In this document: positions 1-11,914 of the stretch, piece after piece | Layout of the letters: each line of letters opens with the position of its first letter | Position numbering within the stretch: position 1 is the first letter of the stretch | From: Chrysaora quinquecirrha | Lineage: Eukaryota; Cnidaria; Scyphozoa; Semaeostomeae; Pelagiidae | DNA: 64,000 bases | Direction of reading: 5' to 3' | Assembly (NCBI GenBank): GCA_014526335.1 | Contig: JACTAT010000114.1 | Coordinates: 289,659 to 353,658 of the forward strand | Position numbers and translations under genes: made by a program | Notes under the pieces: generated by a model | Database searches by the model: none | What the model was told of the DNA's origin: nothing | Seen by the model: only the letters and a program-made list of their open reading frames with translations

Positions 1-95
1 TAGAAACTAACGCTGGTTAAAGATTGACAAGCAAAAGGGAAGTTTATTTTCAGTAGGATAAGAATAATCACGCGTTAAGCTGCATAATTACATAC

Positions 96-421
96 CGCGT
101 TTTGGTTTAGGAAAGCTCTCGTGCAAATGGAAAACAACTTTCTCGACGAAATTTGAAATATTACTGCCATCAGCACCACGAACAAACACGACCCAGTCAT
201 GAGTAAAGCCTTCTTGAGTTGTGTCAGTTCTACAAACCGATTTGTGGCCTATCTCGATCTTTACCTGCACGCACTGTTTGGAAAAAAACAAGAAAACAAT
301 GATCACTGTTAGGACAACGAACGATTTCAAGTCAAAAACACGATGCACAACCAAATAGGCCATCAAAAATAACAAAAACTAATAAATTGTTGCATTCATT
401 TAAGCATACCTCGGGTGCCAT
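96..421 (-). CDS. MLLT1/3: AF9/ENL-type YEATS-domain protein, first two coding exons (partial)
   Basis: Exon 1 codes for M-A-P-E (421-410) and ends at a GTATGC donor. Exon 2 (273-96) starts after a CAG acceptor and ends in a GTATGT donor. The 63 residues match the N-terminal strand of the YEATS domain of vertebrate AF9/ENL: a [11 protein letters not shown] stretch, then [13 protein letters not shown] and [18 protein letters not shown]. In the family this domain reads acylated histone lysines and the protein belongs to the super elongation complex in the nucleus. The rest of the YEATS domain, including most of the aromatic acyl-lysine cage, and the C-terminal AHD lie beyond position 1. The start is chosen because M-A-P-E then C-V-Q-V mirrors the M-A-S-S-C-A-V-Q-V start of AF9. 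One invertebrate gene normally represents both vertebrate paralogues. The family call is sure; splice sites are likely. Confidence 0.9.
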
Positions 422-1340
422 GTGTCTTGTAGAATCTGAATCGAATAAAATGATGCTGCTGAAATCAATACAGAAATTTAATCGATCACAAAACTAAAGC
501 GTGTTGTGTTTTGAGCGCCATGAAAATTTCACCATTTTGTAAACGAAGGATGGAAGCAGCTCTTGACGCATGCCCTTTGTGCAGTTATTCCCAAATATGG
601 CGATATATCAAGCAATTTGATTGGCTAATCGTTAAACCCTTCTATTCTTTGAGATCAAAAGTCAGCAGAATGTGAGCTCGGAGGAAAATACGGAGAAAAC
701 ATTTCACTATTTTCTCCAATTACCCCCAAGACCTGTCTTATCACCATCTCTAAATCGATTTTTATTTTTCCTCTCCACAATAAACCATACCCTAGTTTTC
801 ATTCAAATTAAAGGAATTGCAGGAATGGCAACCCCACTTGCGAAAGACAATGAAAAGTGCCCCCTTTTCTGGACCAAAGTGTCCTTTCGTTAGCATAATT
901 GTTTTAGCCCTCTTTTGGTGTGAGAACAACCTTTTCAGGACGCTCTAAAAATGCTTCTGCCAAGGTTTTCATGAAATTCATGAAATAACGCATGTTCCCC
1001 GTGTGATGTGTGCTCAAAACTACAGAAAACGACACTATTGAAAGCAGAGGCGGACTGCAGCGAATCTCCAGGGTTGTGCCATATCCAGTAAAAGGGGCCC
1101 GCATCTACTGTAGCTAATGTAGCCTAAAAGTTAGTTGCTGTTAGCTTCTCTGTAAAACAATCCATGGCGCAGCGTATTTTGGGGCAAAGGCTACTAGCAT
1201 TAATGTAAAATACTATTTCCCCTGGTTATTTCGATGGCAAAACCGCAATGATATCATTGCTTGCTCTCGCCTCTAATTGTAAGAGTCAGAGGTCCAAAAA
1301 ACAGAATTTCCAGTCGAGCTAATCTTCCATATCAGCTTAA
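422..1340. other. Upstream region of the YEATS gene, no gene seen
   Basis: This AT-rich stretch lies upstream of the AF9/ENL-like start codon and should hold its promoter and 5' UTR. I see no clear core-promoter motif and no conserved ORF. Short ORFs here lack family similarity or splice signals. Confidence 0.4.
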
Positions 1341-1504
1341 CCCTTTCCTGCATGAATTTTTGTTTTTCAAGGAAAAAATTATTTTCTTGCAAATTTGTAT
1401 GTATTTTGGGTCCAGTTTCTCAAGTGAACAAAAAAATTTGAAAAAAAATTACATTTTGATACATTTCTGAATTGTTGCTCCAGAGCAACATCATGCGGCA
1501 AGGG
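1341..1504. mobile_element. piggyBac-like MITE, 164 bp
   Basis: Left end CCCTTTCCTGCATGA follows TTAA (1337-1340). The right end reads CATGCGGCAAGGG before TATA (1505-1508). Just inside the right end is the palindrome GTTGCTCCAGAGCAAC. A TTAA target with CCC/GGG termini is typical of piggyBac; one target copy has mutated. No coding capacity. Confidence 0.6.
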
Positions 1505-2753
1505 TATAATAAGGCAATAAAAGTATTCATCTCAGTTGAGATTTCTACATTGTTTTTAAGCAAAATACTTACAAAACATATCAATGGCAGTTGGTTTTCA
1601 TCTCATAAAGCAAATTTACAACCATTTCCTAACAATTTAAAAATTATACATGGTGCTGTGATACCATGTTTTTGATCAAATCACGTCTGTTACATCAATA
1701 AAATGACAGATAAATGCCCTTATATGGGTATTATGTTCATATCCTCAATCAGTAGGAACTTGAAATTGCAGCTCTTTACTATACTTGTAGATTTTTTAAT
1801 AGAAAAGTCCACTTGCCACCAGGAAGGCTTTTGTTTATTATGAAAGAAACCATTGACGCTACTGGTCAGACACCATTCTGTGCCTTTTTCTGTATAGCAT
1901 TATGTGTTTTGCTGCACAAATAATGCAAAATAGATTGCTCTTTGACATCTAAGGCATTTTCTAAGGCATGTACTGCTTCATATCTTAACTTTATAGTGTC
2001 CTTGGTAGCTTACAGGGACGACGATTATCCTTAGATTTTTCATTACTTTTGGGTCATGTGGATGTTATTTTGAGCCCAAATCAATGAAAACATGCCCCTG
2101 TATCTTCTGAGGGTGAAACAATGATCAGTAAAATCCAGTATGGCAGTTCTCGATGTGATCTCATGCATGCAAAACTGCATTCCTATTGTTCTCTTCTATT
2201 GTTCTATTGTTTATCTTATTTGTGCACATGCCACCCTCCACAGACTGGAGTGTTATGTTAATTTTTCCAGGATGATGCAACTGTATTATGATTTCTTGAT
2301 TTCATCTCTTTCTTGCCTGTTCCATTCCATTTGTTCTATTATCTTCTGCATTACTTCTAAGCATACCTGTGCTACCCGCATCCAGTAGCTACGTTGATTC
2401 AGTTGACGTACATACTGTTCTGGCAAATCTTTTCAAACTCTGCTAATGTTGCTGCAGTCATCTGGTTCCACATATTTGTCATCTATTCTGATGAATGAAA
2501 GATGTTTGTTGAGGTCCCATTTCAAGTACCTTTATTTGTTTCACACCATGATGGATACGGTGTACCATACTTCCTAAAATGAACCAAATTTTTATCTAAA
2601 GATTTAAATTTATGTCTGAAAATTGTGCAAAATCAGTAAAATTTATGTCAGAGTACTTGAAATATGCCTTATGACTGATGGCAGATACATTTATAGCTAA
2701 AGCAATCCAGCTAAAGTATGGCCTAGGCATGGCCTAAGTGGCCTAATTGTATA

Positions 2754-3147
2754 CCCTTGCTGCATGATGTTGCTCTGGAGCAACAATCTAAAAATGGGTT
2801 TGCTTCCACAGAGGGTTACCCAACAATGTTCACCACTGTTATATATTATTAAAACAAGGTTAGCTCTATATAAAAACATTTTTTATAGAAAGAAATAATT
2901 ACCTGGTAAGAAGTGACAGGACGTCGAAGTTGCACTTTGAGAAAAAATGGCCGCCATTGCTTAGGCCAAAGTTCAAAGCTCTGTAATTCCCCATGTATCC
3001 GTGGTATAATGTTACTACAGCAACAGATAGCATTGTCAACATGTGTTTTGAAAGAAAACAAAGCAAAATTTAAAATATAGGCTCCTGCGCAGATGCTGCG
3101 CAGCGTCAAAAGATTGTTGCTTGAGAGCAACATCATGCAGGAAAGGG
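2754..3147. mobile_element. piggyBac-like MITE, 394 bp, same family
   Basis: Terminal inverted repeats of about 38 bp: the left reads CCCTTGCTGCATGATG then GTTGCTCTGGAGCAAC, the right is the inverse and ends GCAGGAAAGGG. The right flank is TTAA (3148-3151), the left TATA. It shares both ends with the element at 1341-1504 but is longer, so the two are deletion derivatives of one family. Confidence 0.65.
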
Positions 3148-3469
3148 TTAAAAGTATTTCCATCAATACACTAACTGCTTTTTAATATCTTTATTTTTCA
3201 TTATTACTATAATCAAGATTTAATTAAGGTACTCCAACACCCGTTCATAAGTTCACACAAAAGTAAAAATTTATAATATATATACAATAAAAGCATTAAA
3301 TAACTTAAAACATTAATTTACAGATTTGGATATAAGGGTCGTGAGAAATGGATGCAAGTGTTTTAGTAGCCAAAAAAGGGTACTATATGTTTCGAGGTAT
3401 TTCACTCTTCAAAAAAGCGTACAAGATTTTGTGTTCGAAGAACTTCGAACACATTGGTGTGGGGTGGAT

Positions 3470-3527
3470 GTCACTCACTCACACACTCACACACTCACAC
3501 ACTCACACACTCACACACTCACCAACT
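3470..3527 (+). repeat. (CACTCACA)n microsatellite
   Basis: Tandem CACTCACACA units followed by CACCAACTAACCAAC. It lies between the YEATS gene and NCX. Overlapping ORFs with T/H/S-rich proteins are produced by the repeat alone. Confidence 0.8.
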
Positions 3528-3857
3528 AACCAACGCTTGAACAATGGAAAACGTGTAACAATAGGGCCATTGTCAAGAATGCCATTAGGGCCATTGTCTC
3601 GGCCATTTATGCGCAATTTGCGGTTAGTTGTTCACAATTCGGCCTGCAAGCACTTTTGTCAATCTGGGGTCATGTGACAACTGACTCATCCTTGTTTACT
3701 AAATGGAACTGGAAAATTGCCACCTTGCTTTGGTAAATGACATTTCAGGCATTCTCAACATTTAACAAAGAGTTTTGCCAAAGAGCGGCAATTTCAAAAC
3801 AGTTTTCAAAACAAATCATCATTAATATTATCCTCACGATGAAAATCGTCATAATAA

Positions 3858-4250
3858 TAATAATAATGATATCATCATCATCATCATCATCATCATGATT
3901 ACTATCACCACCATTGACGGTGTGCAACATCTAAAGGAACGCTACCACCACCACAACCAGCCCTACAACCATCACCTCGACCACCCCTATCACCACCACC
4001 GGAACCACCCTACAACCATCACCTCGACCACCCTTATCACCACCACCACAACTACCCCTACAACCATCACCACGATCACCCCTATCACAACCACCAAAAC
4101 CACCCCTTCAGCACCACAACCACCTCTATCACCACCACCATACCCACCATACAACCACAATCACCCCTACCAACCAGCATCATGATCATCGTGTTCATCA
4201 ACATCATCATCATAACCACCACCATTATCATCATAATCATTATCGTCATC
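3858..4250. repeat. (ATC)n/(ACC)n degenerate minisatellite
   Basis: An ATC-rich tract at 3870-3898 merges into an imperfect CCACCA/ACCATCACC minisatellite (3900-4180), followed by a CATCAT tract. One strand reads as a His/Thr/Pro-rich ORF, which is a product of the repeat and not a gene. Confidence 0.8.
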
Positions 4251-4599
4251 GTTGTGCATACCGATGAACATCTTTCATCATTTGACCGAAATAGCTATAT
4301 TCAACCAGAGTCGTTCTTCGAACATGCCCATAGGGCCCCTATGTTCCTGCAGCCGAAATAAAAATCGCTTCGCGTTCGCCTTTTTTTGATGGCGAGCGAA
4401 CAGCCAACAGCGAATGCGAACGAAGTGGAAATGGGCCTTTACGGAGAATTGCATCGTCGCATCCCTGCATCGCAGTGAGTGACGAAAAGAAGAGAGAAAC
4501 TCGCTTTTTAAAAGAAGGATTCTGGAGATCGGGCAATAGCTAACCTAAAATTAGTGCCAGAATTATTGAGATAAAAGTCATTCAGACATGCTAGCCGGA

Positions 4600-4640
4600 A
4601 GACCACCTCCTCCGGCCGGGGGGGGGGGAGGGGGGCTGGC
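4600..4640 (+). repeat. G-run with quadruplex potential
   Basis: A run of about 12 G, one A and 6 more G, next to GGCCGG and GGCTGG. It could form a G-quadruplex on the plus strand. No gene is associated with it. Confidence 0.6.
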
Positions 4641-5911
4641 GCTACAAAAAAGTGTCTCATACGATTTTGACCGATGATTTTAGTCTATAAAAATCTCAAA
4701 TTTCGCTCTGCTAAATTAATAAAATACCCCCTACCTTCACAAAAGGAAAACAACGGCGAGTCATATTACTAAAACTAATAATTTAGTTCCCTTTATTAGG
4801 GTTCTCTCAAAAAGAAATGTACAACTCAGTTATCTCAATCAATATTAAATAGCTATCTTTCTTATAATGTGAGCTAATAATACTAAGCTGCACAGCAGCT
4901 TTCCTGATGCATACAGGCAGTTGTTTTATAAGCAACTTCGCTGGCCCCTAGTTCAAAACGTTGCTTATTTTTGGACCTTTTATGGCCACCTTTCAGTAGC
5001 AAAAGTTGCTTAGTAGTTGCTTAATTTTGACTGTCTCTTTTTGCACTAAGAATAGTATAGAGACCAGAAAAACAGCAAAATCTAACATTGCACATAAAAT
5101 GACTGGAAACATTTCTCCCTGCTGATATTGTTACCACTAGAGACTTTGTATTGAAAGTTAAACGGAAACCCCTCAATGAAATGCCTCACTTAACGAGAAG
5201 CACTCCGTTGATATGCGAGTTTCGACGATAAATGAATGGAAACAGCTTCTATGTTGATTAATCCTCGATTGCTTGCAGTGGTATAAATCATCAAAAATTT
5301 TAAAAGTTGCTCAGGTTTTTTTCCTGTGGTACTATACGTTGCTTAAAGCTTTAGGCCTTACATCTTGGTTGCTTATAAAAAACTACATGTAGCTAGTCGT
5401 TTGATACGAAGCGCTAAGGTGCATAACATGCATATCAGTAAGAAACAATATATTAATAGAAGGTGATGAAGATGTAATCTTTTGTTGAGTACATTAATCT
5501 GATCAACCTTTTGAATGTCATTGAAGTCAAGACAGCCCATATCAAGGGTCTTCAGGTCGAGTAGTTGACAAAAGGCCTACCTTTGGATAGGAGTTTTGAA
5601 CTCTGGAAGCATCCTAAATTAGCATGTGTACTACTCGGACCATAAGTGTCGTTGCTCAGTTTCTCAACTTGGACATAGTGTTTGAGGCTGCTACGGACAA
5701 GCTCGCCGTATTTTCATCGGATGCAACATTTGGCATTCCACACTGTTAAACTGGTGTAGCTGAAAAAAAAAACAAAAAGAAATAAGAAAAAATGATAGCA
5801 TCACGAATACACGGGGGGTTCTTCTATAGTAAAGGTACCTGGGGATGTGCTGCGCTGTTGTTGGCACAAAGGGTCCAAAGGCTTTGGTTCTTGTGAAGGG
5901 CAATGATGTTT
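4641..5911. other. Intergenic stretch, no gene seen
   Basis: AT-rich sequence between the repeat cluster and the 3' end of the NCX gene. I see no coding similarity, RNA gene or terminal-repeat element here. Part may be NCX 3' UTR on the minus strand. Confidence 0.4.
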
Positions 5912-5995
5912 TAGGGCCAGTCGGTAGGACCTAAGGACATGAACTGACAGACCTCAACCATGGCTGTGATGCTTCCGTGGCTCGGGCTCGAGCTT
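5912..5995 (-). mobile_element. tRNA-like SINE fragment (family B)
   Basis: The stretch GGGCCAGTCGGTAGGACC then GCTTCCGTGGCTCGGGCTCGA is a worn match to the family-B SINE seen complete at 62170-62343. Only the 3' part and the B-box region remain. Confidence 0.5.
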
Positions 5996-6000
5996 CTACC

Positions 6001-6062
6001 CCTGCTGCTGTTGTTCTCTCTTGACACCACACCTCCCTTCAAGAGAGAACAACAGCAGCAGG
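6001..6062. repeat. Perfect 24-bp inverted repeat (hairpin) in NCX 3' UTR
   Basis: Left arm 6001-6024 (CCTGCTGCTGTTGTTC then TCTCTTGA) is the exact reverse complement of 6039-6062, with a 14-nt loop. It lies 74 bp past the NCX stop codon in transcript sense, so it should be transcribed. Terminal-repeat transposon, microRNA-like precursor or cis-regulatory hairpin are all possible; the sequence alone cannot decide. Confidence 0.85.
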
Positions 6063-6135
6063 AGCAGCATAAGCTGGCATTGGTATAGCAGCAGATGCAT
6101 AAAATATTATACCTGAAATCTTCATTAGATCGTTG

Positions 6136-9100
6136 CTACAGTGTTGGCAGATGATCGTAAGCCCTGAGACTGCACAGGGTGATAAAAACGAACCACAATC
6201 CAACTAAAGCAAGACCACTTGCATATTTCGGTAATCTTGGACCACCAAGTTCTCCACCATACACCTACAAACGTAAAAATAAGATAAGGCCGATGAAAAA
6301 CAAGGACAATAAGAAGTCACCGAATCAAAATCGTAAGTCGAAAAGCAGTCAAATGTTTCAGAATAATTCAGTAGCCTGCCTGCAGACTTTACTGTCCATT
6401 GCGAAGGAGCGCCCAATGAGGAACTTGTAAAATAAGTTGAACTTGTTAACCGTGTTCAACTTTACAAGTTCCTCATAGGCACTCCTTCGCAATGGACAGT
6501 AAAGTCGTCACGCAGGCTAATCAATAATTTTGACTTCTTCTCCTTTACTTGCTTTATAAATCGTTTTGATTACCCATGGCAATCCAAGGCCAAGAAATAC
6601 GTTAACACTGTTACTACCTAAAATAAAAATGAAAAGATGCAATAAGATCTTATCCTGGACCACCCCTCTTTACCCCTGGTATAATTTCCTTGTCATGGGC
6701 TAAAGGTTTCCTTTCTAACTTCAGATTATCGACAGTCTTAGAATTACTGTATTTAGAGCTTCGATAGATTTAGAGCTCTAATTTCTGTCATTCTCTCTAC
6801 GACATTAGTTTTCATGAGAAAAGTTATGACTTGCAAACAACTTGCTAGTAAAGTAAGTCTGAACATTATCTAGAAAACATTTGAGGGTACTTATGAACAA
6901 CCCTTTGATCGAATTGGAAAACAAGACGAAGCATTCACTGACTGGATTTATCGATAGCTTATTCAGGATTTTGTTCTTACATATGTGTCTACTCTGGGGG
7001 TTATAATAAGCAGAGGGGCTGGAATTTCAATGAAAGAAACTGTAGAGAAACTCCAAATTCTCAAATTGTAGAAAAGCCAAGAAAATCTCGGTGACAATGT
7101 AAAGTTGTGTCTTCTGTAAAATACTGGATGTAATTAAATTTTATGGGGTCCTACACAGCTTGGAGGATCGCTTAGGGGGGTTGGGGGTTGCATGCTCCCT
7201 GTTCCCTTGAGAAAATTCTCTTGTTTTCTGAAGCATTGTAGGGTTATTTTCAGTTTGATAGTCAAGCAGATGGATAGGGAGTATTTTACGTGATTTCTGT
7301 TTCCGATGCTCCACTGTTCCCTTTTAGTTTGGGCCACGTTCCCTTGTTCCATGGATACACTTCACATGTTCTCATGTTTCCTGGAACCCCTAAACGACTC
7401 TCAGCTTTCAGAAAATTATGCCAACTTATTCACAAAATTAATGATACAGAGGTACGCAGGGTCTCGTTTAAGAAGATAAAACTAGTGGGGGGGGGGCAAA
7501 AAATAAAGGGGACTTATTGTTCTATTGTTTTATCTTCAGCGCTTTCTTTCAAATACCGAGACCAGTTTTGGCCAGTTCATTTTTCTGTTAGTCTTTTTTT
7601 CAGGAATTCATACATAACCAATGGTGCATAGCTGGAGAAATAACTAGCGGGACATCTACTTCAGTTGAGAATTTATACAAGTTACACTGATGCTACAGCT
7701 GACTGCAAATGCACCGAAGGTTTTCAGCAACCCAGAGGTGTTCCTTATTAGGGGGTCTGGGGACATGCTCCCGCAGAAAACTTTTCAAAATACAATCTCA
7801 TGAGTGGCCTAGATTGGCTTTTTTTGGCTGTTATCTTTTGAGAGGACATTGTACAAGGGGGGCAACTTTATGAAACTAGGTGGGCAATGACAGGGACTAC
7901 GGGAGCATTTGCTGCACAACTTACTATGTTAAAAGAGGCCCTGGAGGTACGAATATGTGAGCGGGGTGTACGGGGATAGCGAATGGGCAGAAGAGTATTG
8001 ATAACGTACAAAGTGCAAAAAAAAAACAAGGAGAAATACCTGTAATATTTCCTATGGAAGCATCAGCAGTATCGTCCTGCGTCGCCGCTGATCGACTTGC
8101 AAATGTGTCTGGCATACTTGTTCCCAAGGCAACAATTGTTATTCCAGTAACTGTTATTCTCAATCCGAGGATACAACCCAAAAGCTTTGCAAGCTGTGAA
8201 AGAGAAAATGAGAGAGGTTATGAAATTTCAGTTGAATAGTCTTGAATAGTTGTACAAAACTTTAGTCTTGCAAGAAATTGCGGGAACATCTTTGGACATA
8301 CTTAAAAGCTTTTTTCGTCTGACACTCTTCAGAGTATGAATTTCAGAAACAGACCGAAACAACAGCTTACTTATGCTAAAACTTTTTTGTTTGCATTCAA
8401 CTACTTTTCAGTTACGCTTAAATAGTTTAGATAGAGAGTTGGCTAGCCACCTTAGCCACAGCCTGGATAAACCCCTGGATATAAGCCTCAATAGGTACCT
8501 TAATCATTTATTTCATTTCACATTATTACGTATAACTTACTTGTTCAATAAGTGCTGATAAAACTCCGAGAAGCAGAAGAGACAGGACGAATGCCACCCA
8601 TCCACCCAGTACGTTCCTGAATAAGTATAATGAGATCATGAAAACAAGTAGAGAAGATTTATATAATACACTATTCTTACTGGCATACCATGATCAGTGA
8701 AACCAGAACTCTAGTCTGTATGCTTGGAGAATGAAGAGCTCAAGGAGCGACCCCCTTTTATTTGGCCAAACCAATCATGCCGTCAAGGGCTCGTCCAACA
8801 AGCCCATCAATCGTGGTGTTAGACATTCAAGAGAATACAAATACATTTTTCAGTCAGAGATGTTGAAGGGAAAGGCCAGGAGGGCCTATAAGAAATTAAG
8901 AGAAAGGAGAAGGACTAATAAAGAGAGACATCGCTTTTATCTATGATGCTCTTAACTCTGACAAGATTTTAGAACCGACGAAGCAGTATTGAGATAACTT
9001 GTATTTAAAATATGTGAAACAGAGTTCGTAAATTTCGAATGTTAGGAAAGGATCTTAGAGTTGGAGAAAGAACTGGAGCAAATTAGGAAAGGGTTAGAGT

Positions 9101-11870
9101 TAAAATATTCTTGCATCTCAAACAAACGTTGGACTACTTGGCCATTCCTGGAAACCAATTTAAAAGATCTGTTTTGTGTAAATTATCAAACCTTTTACCT
9201 GGGAGGAATGAAGGCAACAAGAACTTTCCAGAAGAACGATAGAAAATGTAAAACATATGACAATGGAGTAGCGGTTGCTTCATCGCCTATTGACATCGCC
9301 CTAAGATAAAAAAAAGAAATTCTTTCACCTTATAAGTTAACAAGTACCAAACTAATTTAGCAGAGAATACGTTTACTGATGATACTCACTCGTAGAATTG
9401 TTCATTCCACATTTGCGTCAAACTTTTCTCTTCAGCTTCTTCAGTCATGATGTTAGCTACTTGATCAACGATTTCATCAACATCTACAAGGATAAAGAAT
9501 TAAGAATCATCTTGATGGCGGCGGTAATTCTACTTGTATAGCATTTTCCGTGTATTCACTGCCTTTGTTTCCCAACGAGCAGTAAGGCTTTGGTATTGAC
9601 TGTGACTCAATCATACCACTTGTATCTAGAACGGTCTCAAGGGGTCTTAAAATGTGGCCTACACTCTAATTCATTGCAGTTGATGTAGAAGATTCTACAC
9701 CCTTTGGTATATGCTCAGTTGAAAAATCCCATCTACTGTGGTATGCCATTTTTGAAGAATACATACATACATATTTTTGATTAACCAGGTTAAATCTAAG
9801 GCAGCTGTACAGCTGATCTATCCTAGTGTTTACCATTCATGAAAAACACAGTTCTATCATACTGCATATAGCTACCTGATGTAAGGGTGATGATTGCAGC
9901 ACTCCTGTGTCCAAGTTTGGAAGAGTTTGTTTGGTTGTATAATAAAATGATGAATGATTTTCCACGCTGAAAAGAGAACGGAGTATTATAAAGATATATT
10001 AGGTAAATTTCGTAAAGAAAGAGGAAACACTATTGTAGGGGAAAACAATATTGTATCTTTTAAAGAAAACCAAATATATTTAATCATACTGTAAATCCAG
10101 GAAAAACACTAAAAATTCTTTTAAGTGACAACCAGACACCCTATCTAACCAACTAAGAATGGCCCTGGCCAAGCGATCAAACATTGTTGGTCAAACATTT
10201 TGGTATGCTTTTTTGAACGTTTGGCCAGGTCGTAAAGCATTACTTGACTCCATAAAACATTATCTGCCTGTCACAAGAAAAGCTGTTTGATGAGCAATGC
10301 TCTTCAAAGTGGCTGAATGGTACAATAAATCCGTTTTGCGAGCAATTGACAGATGTTTGACGAGTAATGCTTGATCATTTGGCCAGGGCGATCGTTGGCA
10401 AATTTACCAAGAAAGGAATCGCACTGTCCCTTTAAGTACATATACTATGTGTGCCGTAATAGCACCAGAGTGTATCTAGTAAAAGAGTTTAAAGTGCAAT
10501 TAACGAGGCTTGCGGATTCTTAGGAATTAAACGTTACCCACAAAGACTTACAAAATGAACAAAAAAAATATACAAAACAAATTTCCTTACTTTTGAATTC
10601 ATATTGACTTTGATTTTTATCTGTTTACTCGTTTCACCACTTCCAAATTCCAATTTCTCCTCTTTGATTTCTTCGAAATCACAAAGACCATTTTCCAGAT
10701 CAGACATCTCACCACCAAAAGCTGTACCATTTCTAAGATAAATCACACGTTCTTTGAATCTGAAGATTGTTCAGATACAACTGTGGTGTTACAAAAGTCC
10801 TGCTTTAGGGGCTGATTATATGAGAGTTTTCAGCCCAGCTTGACTGTGGTTTTAGTTTCGTGCCAAAACGTTTCAATTTTGGCGCCATTTGTCTTACGTA
10901 TTCTATTTCAGCCCGGCTGGAAACGTTAATATCATTGCATGCCAATTGCAACCCGGCTAACCGAGCTGAAATTCCAGCCCGGGCTGAAAAGTGAAAACTC
11001 TCATATAATCAGCCCCTTAAAGAGAAAAACAGAGACTTCAATAATATCAAAGAGCGTCTGAGGCCTAACACAGGAGCATTATAACATTAATAGAAAGGAC
11101 GTGAGCTTGGCAGCAAACGGATTGGATTTCTGAAACTAAAGAAATTACCCAGAGCACAAATATGATTTTAACGGAAGCAAGGAAGCACGATGCTTTCTAA
11201 GGAGGAAACAAGGTAGCAACTACCCCCCCCCCCACCTAATGAGCCTTTTAATCGGACGATTAAAAAACAGCAGCCCCATCCCAAACTAATCGGGCTGCTA
11301 AACCCGCAGGCCTTTCAATTTGATTAAGGCAAACGATGAACCAATTATAGTGGCACCGCAGAATAGGGACGCGGGGCGTTTGCCACGTCACAAAACATTG
11401 CTTGACAAGCAGATATTTAGGCACTGTTTTTGAAAGAATTAAAAAACATTTCGTGCTAAAATGCAAGCAAAAAATACTTGACGAGCAATTTTTTGTAACA
11501 TGGCAAAACGGCAAAACATTGTGCTTCACATGAAAATTTCAGGGCCTCATAGACCGACCAATTAGAAAGCACTTATTGTTAAACTGTTTAAATTTAAACT
11601 GGTTGAGTTTGCAGTCTGAAGACAGGAAAGAAAGCTGTATAATAGTTGAGTGACTTACATTGTTCTATAGTTGACGCATACTGTTCCATCACATCCATGA
11701 ATTCGAATGACATTTGCTGTGACAGTACCAGTACTATAATCCACGTGATAAGTTGCTTCTTGGAACATCAGCTCACCAGGTTCTATTATGAAAGAAAATA
11801 CAGATTATTGTCACGTTTAGCTCACGTAGTATATCGAAGGAATCAGTTAGTTAGATAGATAGTTAGTTAC

Positions 11871-11914
<44 letters not shown>

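Noticed and set aside
3895..4185. His/Thr/Pro-rich ORF
   Set aside because: Product of the ACC/ATC minisatellite.
8731..8946. 71-codon basic ORF in an NCX intron
   Set aside because: No similarity, antisense to the gene, no sign of splicing or repeat origin.
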